A stretch of DNA of 13,155 bases from a bacterium (GCA_027064085.1 JAMOQH010000072.1:1-13155), one strand, 5' to 3'. Shown: positions 1-9,100, counted from the first letter of the stretch. Numbers and translations are program-made. The notes: generated from the letters alone by a model not told the origin.

Positions 1-1437
1 AATATTTGCTTCGATATTTAAAGGAATATGCAAGTCAATTTCTGTTTTAAATGTACATTTCCCTGTAGATTCATCTCTATCACCACAAATAATAGGAGAT
101 ATTTCTTGTTCTCCCACATCACCTTTTACAATTGTATTTTCATATTTGAATCTAAAATCTTTGTTTGCATCTAATAATCTTTGTGAAAATGAAGCATGAT
201 TAAAGAATAATGTATAATTTTCAGAAGTTGGATTTGATTGAGCCATAAATTCAAAGTTGTCATTTTCATCTTCAGCTCTATCTTTGAGGTCTTTATTGTT
301 TTTCCATGAGGTGAGCCAACTGTCTTGATTCCATAATTGAGCAATTATAACTCTTGTTTTAACATCTCCACCTTGATTAAGCATATTGGTAATTTTATAT
401 TGGTTACGGTCTTCATTAATATTGGTTGGATGAATTAAAGTAAATTTGGATTCATAAGTCCAGGATACAGCATTTATCTCACTAGTTGCATTATTTAAAC
501 TATTTGCAATACTGTTCCATGCAGTTTCTCCATCGGTGAATAGTGATATTTTATTTCCTTTGAAAAATGGAGTGGAAGTTGGAGCAAACCATTTGTGAGC
601 AACACCAATATAAAAAATATTATGCCAATTTGGAATCATTTCATTAGGTTCTTCTTTTAAGTAAACATAAGTATGTTTTGTAACAGGGTAGTCATCATTG
701 TTATCTAAATTTATAAGAGAAACACTCTCTTCATTTATTCCATTTTCTTGGTTTTCACCAGAATAATGAAATTTAAACTCAAGTGGAAAATAATCTTCGG
801 AAGTTATAGTTAATATATAGTCTCCTGCTTCAAGTAAATTATAGTCAAAGTTAAAGCTGTCTATATCTATATCTTCATTACCTCTTTTTAATATTACTGT
901 AAAATTGTCAAAATTTAGTGGTCGCCCCCATTGATCAATTATTTTTAATGTCAATTTACTACCCATAAAAACGGAGCATAAGGCACCATCATAACCTGTT
1001 TCACAATTACATATAGCGGTTCCTGATTCATCACTACAATTCCCATGCTCTCCACAATCTAAACCAGCTGTTTCACATGTTCTTTTACAAATTTGATTGT
1101 TATCATTATCTTGATAGCCTTCATCACATGAATCACATTGTGAACCTTTGTAGCCATTTGGGCATTTACAAGTGGCTTTATTATTTTCGACTTGGCATTT
1201 TCCAGTACCACAATCAATTCCAATACAAGAATTTCCATTTTCTTCACAAGTTAAACCTGTTTTGTGAAATCCTTCGTTGCAAATACATGTTGCTTTTTCA
1301 TTAATAATCTTACAAATACCATTACCACCACAATCAACATTATTACAGGTTACTTTTGTTCTTTGAGGAGTAGAACCATTATTGCATGAAACAATAAAAA
1401 AACTGAATGCTATTAATATATAATAAATAAATTTCAT
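1..1437 (-). CDS. EGF-repeat lipoprotein with phospholipase D-like domain (3' end beyond window)
   Basis: The 479 visible codons run open off the left edge, so the C-terminus is missing. The protein begins with a lipoprotein signal peptide whose lipobox IVSC gives Cys18 as the lipidated residue. Residues 31-155 hold about three EGF-like modules, recognisable by VDCGGNGIC, IDCGTGKC and LDCGEHGNC. Residues 160-260 look like a beta-rich domain. From about 292 the sequence resembles the N-terminal half of a phospholipase D fold: GETAWNSIANSLNNATSEI followed by VSW, then GGDVKTRVIIAQLW. The catalytic HxKxxxxD motifs would lie just beyond the window, so activity cannot be confirmed. An AGGAG ribosome site lies 5 nt before the ATG and overlaps the stop codon of the upstream lipin-like gene, so both are probably made from one mRNA. 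The lipoprotein and EGF parts are clear; the phospholipase D call is moderately sure. Confidence 0.68.
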   Translation of the reverse strand, partial: MKFIYYILIAFSFFIVSCNNGSTPQRTKVTCNNVDCGGNGICKIINEKATCICNEGFHKTGLTCEENGNSCIGIDCGTGKCQVENNKATCKCPNGYKGSQCDSCDEGYQDNDNNQICKRTCETAGLDCGEHGNCSDESGTAICNCETGYDGALCSVFMGSKLTLKIIDQWGRPLNFDNFTVILKRGNEDIDIDSFNFDYNLLEAGDYILTITSEDYFPLEFKFHYSGENQENGINEESVSLINLDNNDDYPVTKHTYVYLKEEPNEMIPNWHNIFYIGVAHKWFAPTSTPFFKGNKISLFTDGETAWNSIANSLNNATSEINAVSWTYESKFTLIHPTNINEDRNQYKITNMLNQGGDVKTRVIIAQLWNQDSWLTSWKNNKDLKDRAEDENDNFEFMAQSNPTSENYTLFFNHASFSQRLLDANKDFRFKYENTIVKGDVGEQEISPIICGDRDESTGKCTFKTEIDLHIPLNIEANI

Positions 1438-1448
1438 ATTTACTCCTA
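1438..1448 (-). promoter_or_regulatory. Ribosome site overlapping the upstream stop codon
   Basis: On the minus strand the sequence AAATAGGAGTAAATATG places the TAG stop of the lipin-like gene inside the AGGAG ribosome site of the phospholipase D-like gene. Only 8 nt separate the two coding regions. This favours translational coupling and a fixed ratio of the two proteins. The junction between the thioredoxin-like gene and glyA has almost the same layout. Confidence 0.7.
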
Positions 1449-3041
1449 TTTAGGTAATTTAGTTAAATGTAGTGGGTAATCTTCTACAGGAGTAGAACAG
1501 TCTTTTCCTGCATTTTCGCCAATTATAAATATTCGGTTACAATCAGTTCCTATGTATTTATATGCTGAAATATCAGTAAGAGCATTACCATAGGTATAAC
1601 TAAATTTAACACCTTTGTTTGTGAGGGATTCCAGATAACCTTTTTTGTATGTTTCTGCATCAAAATTACCGTTGGGGATTGCTCCTTCATAAGCATGCAT
1701 TAAACCGAGAGGAAACCCTTTTTCTACAAGCCATACATAAGACATTTCTGTAAGCCAATATGGTCTTGCTGTTACATATATAATTTCATAACCTCTTTGG
1801 TAATAATAATTTGCTATTTCGGGGGCTCCAGGGTACATTTCCATATCTCGACTACCATCCCACAGACTAGTAACATAAGTAAGTGTAACTTGACTATCAT
1901 CTGTGGTTAATGTTCCATCCATATCAAAAACTACCATTTTTAATTGTTCATTGTTTGGTTTTACTCTTATGTACATATTTGTACTAATTCCGTCTTTTTT
2001 CATGTATAGTTTTATAAGATGTAAGCCAATAGGTAATTTTTGTTCCATAGGAATATTATAGTTTATCATTCCTCCTTTGCTTTCTGTTGCACAAAAATCA
2101 TCTGCATCATATTTACTCTGATCATTATCGCATGTTGTAGTGTCTCCAATATATTTCCAATGTGGTGTTTCATCGGTATATGACCATATATAAATGGAAA
2201 CTTCTTCATTTTGACGGTTTTTTCTAAAATCTCCATATTCAAAATTACCCATAATAAATTGAGATTCATTATCATTAAAAATCATATCATAACCATTATA
2301 ATGAGGATTATGACTATCATCAAAGCCGTTTCCGTGTTCCAAATTCAAATTGTGAAAAGCAATTGCTTCTTCTTGATTTTCTTCTCCATCTATGTAAGTT
2401 TTAAATAATGGTAAAATAGGTCTTCTACACATACCATTTACAAGAACATGGTTATTATCGCATTCACAATGGAAATCTGTTGCTGAGTCTGAAATACAGG
2501 TTGTTTCTCCTAGGCCACAGTTAACTTTATAGCAAGGATTTACACATTGGTTGCTTTCTTCAAAATAACCTTCTTCAAAGCTACAGTTTGCTACACAATT
2601 AAAATTATCTGCACTTGTTCCTTGACATATTAAACCAATTCCACAATCAATGTTTTCACAAGGATTTATGCAATTATTATTTTCATCTGCAAAGGTTCCT
2701 ATTTCGCAATCTGGAGCCTCACACTTTACTTCTGTTTCACTGACTACAACACAAGTTCCATCACCACAGTCAATATTTTCACATGGTTCTTTACATGAGT
2801 TAGTTATTTCGTTATATACTTTAGGCATAATACAAGTTGGTTTAGTGCATTCATATTTTACAGCACTAATGGCTTTGCATTCTCCTTCACCACAATCAAT
2901 GTCTTCACAAGGATTAATGCAGTTTCCTGATTCGTGATAAAAACTGCCATTAGGACATTCTATATTTGTTTGACTTGTGTTATCACCACAAGAGAACATA
3001 GCAAAAATAATTGCTATAATAAAAATTGAAAAAAATTTCAT
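1446..3041 (-). CDS. Cysteine-rich lipoprotein with C-terminal lipin/LNS2-like HAD phosphatase domain
   Basis: This 531-residue protein starts with a lipoprotein signal peptide (MFSC, Cys18; the lipobox is slightly off consensus). Residues 28-205 contain four cysteine modules built on the theme NPCENIDCG. Residues 210-365 form a beta-rich, possibly Ig-like linker. Residues 368-510 form a HAD phosphatase domain: DMDGT (373-377, nucleophile Asp373, acid/base Asp375), YVTARP (422-427, motif II Thr424), a lysine pair at 466-467 suited to motif III, and YGNALTD (484-490, acidic motif IV). The spacing, the GYEIIYVTARP stretch and the GNALTDISAY stretch resemble the LNS2 domain of lipins and Nir2/RdgB, which in lipins removes phosphate from phosphatidate. 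A surface acid-phosphatase role is the main alternative. It is the first gene after its promoter and leads into the phospholipase D-like gene. HAD fold is near certain; the lipin-type substrate is inferred. Confidence 0.78.
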   Translation of the reverse strand: MKFFSIFIIAIIFAMFSCGDNTSQTNIECPNGSFYHESGNCINPCEDIDCGEGECKAISAVKYECTKPTCIMPKVYNEITNSCKEPCENIDCGDGTCVVVSETEVKCEAPDCEIGTFADENNNCINPCENIDCGIGLICQGTSADNFNCVANCSFEEGYFEESNQCVNPCYKVNCGLGETTCISDSATDFHCECDNNHVLVNGMCRRPILPLFKTYIDGEENQEEAIAFHNLNLEHGNGFDDSHNPHYNGYDMIFNDNESQFIMGNFEYGDFRKNRQNEEVSIYIWSYTDETPHWKYIGDTTTCDNDQSKYDADDFCATESKGGMINYNIPMEQKLPIGLHLIKLYMKKDGISTNMYIRVKPNNEQLKMVVFDMDGTLTTDDSQVTLTYVTSLWDGSRDMEMYPGAPEIANYYYQRGYEIIYVTARPYWLTEMSYVWLVEKGFPLGLMHAYEGAIPNGNFDAETYKKGYLESLTNKGVKFSYTYGNALTDISAYKYIGTDCNRIFIIGENAGKDCSTPVEDYPLHLTKLPK

Positions 3042-3066
3042 TTATACCTCAAAAATATACATCATT

Positions 3067-3095
3067 ATTATAATCGGAATTATAATAAAATTCAA
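3067..3095 (-). promoter_or_regulatory. Sigma-70-type promoter for the lipin-like/phospholipase D-like pair
   Basis: On the minus strand a TTGAAT -35 box (3090..3095) and a perfect TATAAT -10 box (3067..3072) are separated by 17 nt. Transcription would start about 20 nt upstream of the ATG, and a GAGGT ribosome site (3046..3050) lies 4 nt before it. The -10 region sits in the dyad ATTATAAT-CGGA-ATTATAAT (3067..3086), which may be an operator or just AT-rich chance. Confidence 0.6.
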
Positions 3096-3223
3096 TCTTT
3101 TCCATTAAATTTTAGAAATTCTTTATGAATTATCTTATTTTTTCCAAAAATATCTAAAAGATATAATGATTTTAAAAAAACTATAACTCTTTGTAATATG
3201 GTAATCATTATTTATGAGCTTAT

Positions 3224-3298
3224 ATGAAAAGGTTTATGTTAAGTTTAGCTATTTTATTATTAATAACTCAATTTCTTTATGGAGATAAAAATAACTAA
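3224..3298 (+). pseudogene. Remnant of a small secreted protein: signal peptide only
   Basis: A 24-codon reading frame encodes MKRFMLSLAILLLITQFLYG followed by DKNN and a stop. Sixteen of its first 20 residues match the signal peptide of the protein at 4958..5197, and similarity extends a little upstream of the ATG. A signal peptide that ends at once is unlikely to be functional. This is best read as the decayed 5' end of a duplicated gene. It lies in the 274-nt gap between two lipoprotein genes, which otherwise holds only the promoter of the lipin-like gene. A tiny exported peptide cannot be ruled out. Confidence 0.6.
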
Positions 3299-3315
3299 TA
3301 GTTGTTTACTAACAT

Positions 3316-4803
3316 TTAGTCTGTTATAGGAATACAAATACTTGATAGGTTATCATTTTTTCTTTTATATCCCGTTTTACAAATGCACATGTATTCAGTT
3401 TCACTAAGTTTTCTACATGTTGCAAAACTAGAATCTCCACAAACAGTATTTACAGTACTGTCATTATTGTAACAAGGGCTTGGATATATTGCGTCATTGC
3501 ATTTTGGACCATCATTTACTTTACCATTACTACAAAAACATTCTGGAGCTACTTCTTGTCCACTACCGCCACCAGTAGTTGAAACATGACAAACTCCTGA
3601 TGAGTTTGTACATTCTGACATATTCTCACAAGGGGTAGTGCAAGTGATATTATCAATATCATGTTCATCACATATTTTATCATTTTCTAAATTACAAGTA
3701 TCGCTTATTACCCAATTATTTCCATTGCAATTTTCAACTTTTGTGTAGTCATCACTACATCTTTTTATTCCATAGTCTTCACTATTACAAGTATTTATAG
3801 GGTTACAAGGATTAGTTTCGGTTGTTGGGTTTGAATCTGCTGTTTGATAACCTTGTACACAGGTACAATCATTGCTAGCTTCTACCGGTATAGAATGAGG
3901 TGGACAATATAGTTGTGGTGCGGCTGGTTCACACACAAAAGTAGTTACATTGCATATTTCGTCTGTTTCACATGCTGTTACTCTCCATGTATTGCCTGTT
4001 GTATTACATTCTTCAACGGATTTACCATCAGCAGAACATCTTTTCTCTCCTACTGTACAAGTAGTTGCTGTATTAGCTTCGCATTTATTATCTATGGGGG
4101 CATTATTAAAAATATTACAATAGTAGTTATCTCCAAATTTTTTGTTATTATGGCAATTTTCATCGGTTAAACATTCTACACAAGGAGAAGTAATATTCTC
4201 ATCTACATGTATATAACCTTCATTACATACACATTCATAATCTGTATCATTTAGTACTTTGCAGGTAGCATTATCGCAATAAATATCTTGGCAAGTATTT
4301 ATTGTTATTTCAACACATTCTCCGTTACCGTTTTTAGGTTCATATCCCGCTTCACATATACAAGAGTAAGAGGAATCTCCACCTCCCATAGCATCAGGAG
4401 CACATATTTCATGTTTATCTGTATTACAACCATTTCCATTATTGCATTCAGAAATACATTCTCCTTCATTACATGTTTCATTTTCTGCACAATCAGATTT
4501 TTGTTTACAACTTGCTTCGCAAACTTTATCTTTATTACAGTATTTATCATTAGGGCAGTCTGATTTAATGTTACAAGTATTATCTCTACAATAATGTATT
4601 ACTATATCGCAGTATTCTGTATTTGTACAATTTGAATCTTTATCACATTGCTTAATATCTTTTTTGAGAATACAGTGATTAGATTCACAAATAGTATCGC
4701 TAGGGCATTGAGTATCATTTTGACATTCTATTTGATCTAAATTTAGGTTAGAACAAGAAACATAGAATATAGCTAAAAACAAAACGAATAAAATCTTAAA
4801 CAT
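3316..4803 (-). CDS. Cysteine-rich surface lipoprotein with dickkopf-like and EGF-like repeats
   Basis: This 495-residue protein has a lipoprotein signal peptide (YVSC, Cys17) and about 60 cysteines, roughly 12 percent of residues. Residues 27-120 hold four short tandem modules spaced like CQNDTQCPSDTICESNHC, similar to dickkopf-like repeats in myxobacterial-type surface proteins. Residues 120-240 are EGF-like (CICEAGYEP, CVCNEGYIH). Residues 249-291 and 339-392 repeat the pattern C-x-RC-SxD-x-VExCN-xx-W-xxxxC. Two further EGF-like modules end the protein. No catalytic domain is visible, so the likely role is a surface adhesion or binding stalk. The ATG follows a perfect AGGAGG at 4 nt, which fixes the start. 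The gene has its own promoter. Export and the lipid anchor are well supported; the ligand is unknown. The many cysteines imply disulfide formation outside the cytoplasm. Confidence 0.8.
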   Translation of the reverse strand: MFKILFVLFLAIFYVSCSNLNLDQIECQNDTQCPSDTICESNHCILKKDIKQCDKDSNCTNTEYCDIVIHYCRDNTCNIKSDCPNDKYCNKDKVCEASCKQKSDCAENETCNEGECISECNNGNGCNTDKHEICAPDAMGGGDSSYSCICEAGYEPKNGNGECVEITINTCQDIYCDNATCKVLNDTDYECVCNEGYIHVDENITSPCVECLTDENCHNNKKFGDNYYCNIFNNAPIDNKCEANTATTCTVGEKRCSADGKSVEECNTTGNTWRVTACETDEICNVTTFVCEPAAPQLYCPPHSIPVEASNDCTCVQGYQTADSNPTTETNPCNPINTCNSEDYGIKRCSDDYTKVENCNGNNWVISDTCNLENDKICDEHDIDNITCTTPCENMSECTNSSGVCHVSTTGGGSGQEVAPECFCSNGKVNDGPKCNDAIYPSPCYNNDSTVNTVCGDSSFATCRKLSETEYMCICKTGYKRKNDNLSSICIPITD

Positions 4804-4829
4804 GTAGCCTCCTAAATTTTTATAAATAA

Positions 4830-4858
4830 ATTATACTATAAATATGATTATTAATCAA
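4830..4858 (-). promoter_or_regulatory. Promoter of the cysteine-rich lipoprotein gene
   Basis: On the minus strand TTGATT (4853..4858) and TATAAT (4830..4835) are separated by 17 nt. The predicted transcript starts about 20 nt before the ATG at 4803 and contains the AGGAGG ribosome site (4808..4813). It is divergent to the promoter at 4905..4932 within the same 154-nt gap. Confidence 0.6.
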
Positions 4859-4904
4859 TATTTACGACAGAAATTTATTCATGAAAAAAACAAAATTTTA
4901 TAAT

Positions 4905-4932
4905 TTGCAAAAAAGATATAATTATTTATAAT
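4905..4932 (+). promoter_or_regulatory. Promoter for the truncated secreted-protein gene and HAD hydrolase
   Basis: TTGCAA (4905..4910) and TATAAT (4927..4932) are separated by 16 nt on the plus strand. A GGAG ribosome site (4950..4953) lies 4 nt before the ATG at 4958. No separate promoter is evident for the HAD gene, so this one probably drives both. The region is very AT-rich, so chance matches are possible. Confidence 0.45.
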
Positions 4933-4957
4933 AGTTCTATAGTTATTTTGGAGTATT

Positions 4958-5197
4958 ATGAAACGGTTTATATTATATGTAGCAATTTTATTATTAACTA
5001 CTCAGTTTTTGTATGGAGAGAATAAAGATATAAAAACTATAAGAAAGTGGTTTAAAGAAATTAATCAAAAATCAAATCCTAATGAAATTAAATTTTCAAT
5101 GCTAGTAATTAATGATGACCAATATTCTACAGAAGGTGGAAGAATTACAGTATTTTTATCTAAAAAGAAATATAATGAAAAATTTTTATATATCTGA
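4958..5197 (+). pseudogene. Truncated small secreted protein (5' part only)
   Basis: The frame encodes 79 residues with a Sec signal peptide (MKRFILYVAILLLTTQFLYG, likely cleaved after Gly20) and a short mature part containing YSTEGGRITVFL. I recall STEGGEI-type motifs near the start of longer secreted proteins of roughly 150 residues, but cannot confirm this here. After FLSKKK the sequence becomes the start of the HAD gene in another frame, so the rest of the domain appears to be lost. The promoter and ribosome site are intact, and the frame overlaps the next gene by 23 nt, so it may now act mainly as a translated leader. The same 5' end occurs as a remnant at 3224..3298. A genuine short protein remains possible. 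Confidence 0.5.
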
Positions 5198-6035
5198 TTT
5201 AGATAAAACACTATTGAACAATGATGCTAAACTTTCTTTAAACTCAAAAGAAAAAATTGAATTAATATTAAAAAATAATATAGGCTTTACCGTTGCAACT
5301 GCTAGGTCTTATAACTCTGTGAAACAGATATTTAAAGGAATAAATTTAGAATATCCAATTATTGAATTAAATGGTACTATGTTAACTGATTTTAAAACGG
5401 AAAAACATCATAGTATTAACGATATTGACTATAAAATAATAAAAAATATTACTGATTATGCTAAAACTTTATCTTTGTATCCATTTTATACTATTATTGA
5501 TATGAAAAATGATGAAATCTGTAATTTATATCCTCCTGCAGTTATAAATAAAGGAAGTCAATGGTTTATTGATGATAGAGAAATTAATCATGACTCAAGA
5601 TTAGTCAAAAATGCAGTTGATTTAGAAAATCTTAAAAATAAAAACTTTTTATCTATGACTTTTATTTATCATTACGATGAAGTTTTTAAATTAAAAGAAT
5701 ATATTGAAGCTTCTGGTTTTATTAATGAAATTAGTATTGATTTTTTTGATAATCCATACTCTAAAGAATGGCAATGGTTAACTATTTTAAGTAATAAATC
5801 CCAAAAAGGAATTGCAGTAAATAAGCTCAAAAGTGTTTTAGAATTAGAAGATTATGAAATTATTGCCTTTGGTGATAATTTAAATGATTATAGCATGTTT
5901 GAAGTTGCTGATAGAGCTTATGCTGTTAAAAATGCCAAAGATGAACTTAAAAAAATTGCAACAAAAGTAATAGGATATAATCATGAAAATTCTGTTTTGG
6001 ATTTTATATTAAAAGAAAATAATATAGATTTTTGA
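5175..6035 (+). CDS. Cof-type HAD hydrolase (sugar phosphatase-like)
   Basis: This 286-residue protein has all four HAD motifs: DLDKT (nucleophile Asp8, acid/base Asp10), VATARS (Thr42), SQKG (Lys211) and GDNLNDYSMF (Asp234, Asp238). The C2-type cap between motifs II and III and the overall length fit the Cof/YidA family. These cytoplasmic magnesium-dependent phosphatases act on sugar phosphates, flavin nucleotides or pyridoxal phosphate; the substrate cannot be read from sequence. Upstream in-frame ATGs from 5112 exist, but the family N-terminus (MKNFYISDLDKT) starts at 5175, so I chose that ATG. Its ribosome site is weak, and translation may depend on the overlapping upstream frame. It is the only intact plus-strand gene and is convergent with the glycyl radical enzyme gene; the 81-nt gap between them shows no clear terminator. 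Confidence 0.85.
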   Translation: MKNFYISDLDKTLLNNDAKLSLNSKEKIELILKNNIGFTVATARSYNSVKQIFKGINLEYPIIELNGTMLTDFKTEKHHSINDIDYKIIKNITDYAKTLSLYPFYTIIDMKNDEICNLYPPAVINKGSQWFIDDREINHDSRLVKNAVDLENLKNKNFLSMTFIYHYDEVFKLKEYIEASGFINEISIDFFDNPYSKEWQWLTILSNKSQKGIAVNKLKSVLELEDYEIIAFGDNLNDYSMFEVADRAYAVKNAKDELKKIATKVIGYNHENSVLDFILKENNIDF

Positions 6036-6116
6036 TAGTAAATTTATATATTATGTTAAATAAATAAATCTTATTGTTTTAAATTTTTGTTATAAAGTTT
6101 GGAGTGAAATAATTTT

Positions 6117-9100
6117 TTATAAATAACAACTTCTGTTAATAATAGCCAACTTTAATTCATCTGAAATATTATTAAAATATGAACAATATCCTGCAACTCT
6201 TACCATTAAATACTTGTGCTTTTCAGGGTTGTTATATGCATCAACTAAAATATCTCTATTTATAACATTTGGTTGAAACTGCATTCCACCTTTTTTGAAA
6301 TATGTAGTAATTAAACCTGATAAATTACTTACTCCGTTTTCATTTTGAAATAAGCCTGAATCAATGGTAAAAGTAACGGTTGTTCCATTTGGTGCATAAT
6401 TTGTAAAGTCTAAACTTGCTACAGAATTTAAACTAGACATTAAATCAAGAACTTCTTTTCCATAATGAGGAGCTACTGAATTGGCTAGAGGGGTTCCTTT
6501 AAGGCGTCCTGATGGAAGGGCAGGGGTTCTTAGTCCATAAATAATGTTTACATTGAGAGCATAATATCCTGCTGTATAAATTCCATTTCTAGGGCTATTT
6601 TTAACTGATTTTAAAGAATTTGTAAAAATTTCCATAGTTTTGTTTACCCATTTTTTAGGGTTATCACTAATGTCATCTCCTAGTTTAGGCACCTTGAGTA
6701 ATTCCTTTCTTATAGCTTGATTAAATTCTCCTTTAAAATTATTATCAATCGCTTTGACAATTTCTTCAATTGTATAAAGTTTTTTATTAAAAACTACTTC
6801 ATTAATTGCATTTAAAGAATCTCCTACATCTGTAACTCCAACACCTTGAATCCCAGAACTGTTTATTTTTGCTCCACCTTCAATTACATCCTTTCCTGTT
6901 TTTACACAGTTTTCATAAAGAGATGAAGTTAAAGGAGTATGGAAGCCTTTTTTAAGTTCTTTTTCTATTTTTTGATGGTCTTTTAATATAGAATTAGTTA
7001 AGTTGTTTAAGCGATTTTGAAATCTTTCTAATAATTCATTCATATTTTTGGGATAATTGTAAGAAATATTAGCTTTTCTTTTTAAGTTAAATTTATTCAA
7101 TAATAGAGTGGGTATTTTTTTATTACTTCTCCAGTTGCTATATTTATTTAATATAGACTTAGAAAATTTATTATTCAATTTACCTAAGTTGTATTCAATA
7201 GCTTTATTTGTAATTTTTTCAATATCTGCTAATAAACCAATATTCCATAAATCATCGTTTTGCCCCTTTAAAGCTTGTAAAAAGGGTAGGGCTAAATTAA
7301 CATTTGCACAATCAGTATTACCAAAATGGTCATTTGATGCATTTGGTTCCACACAACCCACAATAGCATAATTTCTTGAATCTTTAATGCTTGTTTGAGG
7401 ATAGTGTTTTTGTAATGTTTTGATATAGATATCATCATTGTAAAGAGCAGGCATAGGAGCTCCATTTATGTAAACTTCTGCTATTCTATCAGTAAACTTT
7501 TTTGGGCTATTTTGATTAATTCTTGCCGTCATATTTACTGCAAGGGGTTGAAGTTCACATATATCAAGAAGCATATAGGATATTTCGTTTGTTGCATTAT
7601 TTCCATTTTTATCTATTCCTCCAAAAGTAAGACTTTGGTCTGTTGATTGGGTTTCAAAAAGTCTTCCTAAGCTTAAGTAAGTATCTCCATCATTTACCAA
7701 AATAGCTTCATCCATTTTTAATACAAACAATGCCAAAAGTTCTTTGGCTTTTTTATAAGTAATGATACCATTTTCCTTATCTTTAAGATAATAAGGATAT
7801 AAAATTTGATCTATTCTTCCAAAAGAAACAGCATTTTCAAATGATTCCATAGAAAGAGCTATTTGTAAAAACATCATAGATTGCAGTGCTTCATAGAATG
7901 TTCTAGCTGGATTTTTAGGGACAAATTTACAAATTTTAGCCATTTTTTCTAGTTCTTGTTTTCTTTCAGGATTAGTTTCATTTAAAGCCTTTTCATATAA
8001 TTCATCAGAATATCTTTCTGCAAAATTTCCTAATGCTTTTAAAGAAATAATTGCAGCTTTATAAAAATCTTTTTTATCTTTATTTGTTTTCATCTCGTTT
8101 TCTATCTCTTTAATAATCCCTATTGTTCCAAGTTTAAGAATTCGTTCATGATTTACTACAAAATGTACTATTGCTGCCAAGTTATTATTAAATCCTGCAC
8201 TTAAATCAGATGCACGAGATAACATAGTTATAAGATCTTTAATTCCTGGAGTTGCTTTTCTTATTAGAGAATGTTTAAACCAAAATGGAAAAATTTCTGT
8301 ATAAAAGGTGAGTTTATCTTTTTTTGAAATTTTAAAGGGAATAGGTTTTTGTTTATCTATTTGATGCATTATTGATGCTAACATAATACCATAATGTTCT
8401 TCCCAAACTTGTCCGCCAACTCTTTTGGAAGTAAAATTTCCAACAAGTAATTCATCAGGATAAATATTAATGCTTTTATTTTTTAATACATAGGCAAGTC
8501 TTTCAGCTCTATGAATAGTTGTTGCTTTATTAAATCCATTTTTTTTGTAATATTGTGTTTTTAATTTTGAGCTTTCTATACATAAGTGGTAGTCACTTTC
8601 TCTTATTGTGTTTTGAATTTTATAAACACGGTTAGTAAAAATTGCTTTTTTAGGTGATGGATTTAAATTTTCATTTAGAGCAGAAATTCCAAATAATTTA
8701 AATTGTTTAACAGATTTTAAAAGAGCTTTAAGGCTTTCTTCTGGAGTAATATTTAAATGTTTTTGCTCAATTCCTAAATCACTAGCCTTTTTTTCATACA
8801 TATTGTGATATTTTAATAATTCAATAGAGTTATAATTAATAGATTTTAAAAAATTAGCAGTTGCTTTAATTGTACTGTTCATATCATTAATATTTGGTAT
8901 TATAACCATTCTAAATTGAATATTTGCCTTCAAATTTAATAAGATTTTAATGTTTTTATTAATTAATGTAGTATTTTGTTTAGTATATTTTTTATGAAAT
9001 CTTTCATTACCAACAATTTTTAAATCAAGTAAGAATAAATCAATATATGGGGCAAGTTTTTCAATATTTTTTGAAGGAACATGAAGAGCTGTTTCTACTG

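Noticed and set aside
3280-3315. Possible terminator after the cysteine-rich lipoprotein gene
   Set aside because: Only 4-bp stems (for example AACT/AGTT) precede a short T-rich run. Too weak to call in such AT-rich DNA.
2650-4563. Several plus-strand frames of 85-95 codons opposite the cysteine-rich lipoproteins
   Set aside because: Antisense shadows of cysteine/asparagine-rich repeats. Their repetitive composition mirrors the true genes and they have no start signals.
4881-4931. 16-codon plus-strand frame upstream of 4958, possibly a leader peptide
   Set aside because: No ribosome site, and it overlaps the predicted promoter, so it would not be transcribed as a leader.
5112-5174. Longer HAD hydrolase starting at the ATG at 5112
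   Set aside because: The extra 21 residues match no HAD N-terminus and come from an alternative frame of the secreted-protein fragment. The family start MKNFYISDLDKT is at 5175.
6036-6116. Shared bidirectional terminator between the HAD and radical enzyme genes
   Set aside because: The gap has T- and A-rich runs but no stable inverted repeat on either strand.
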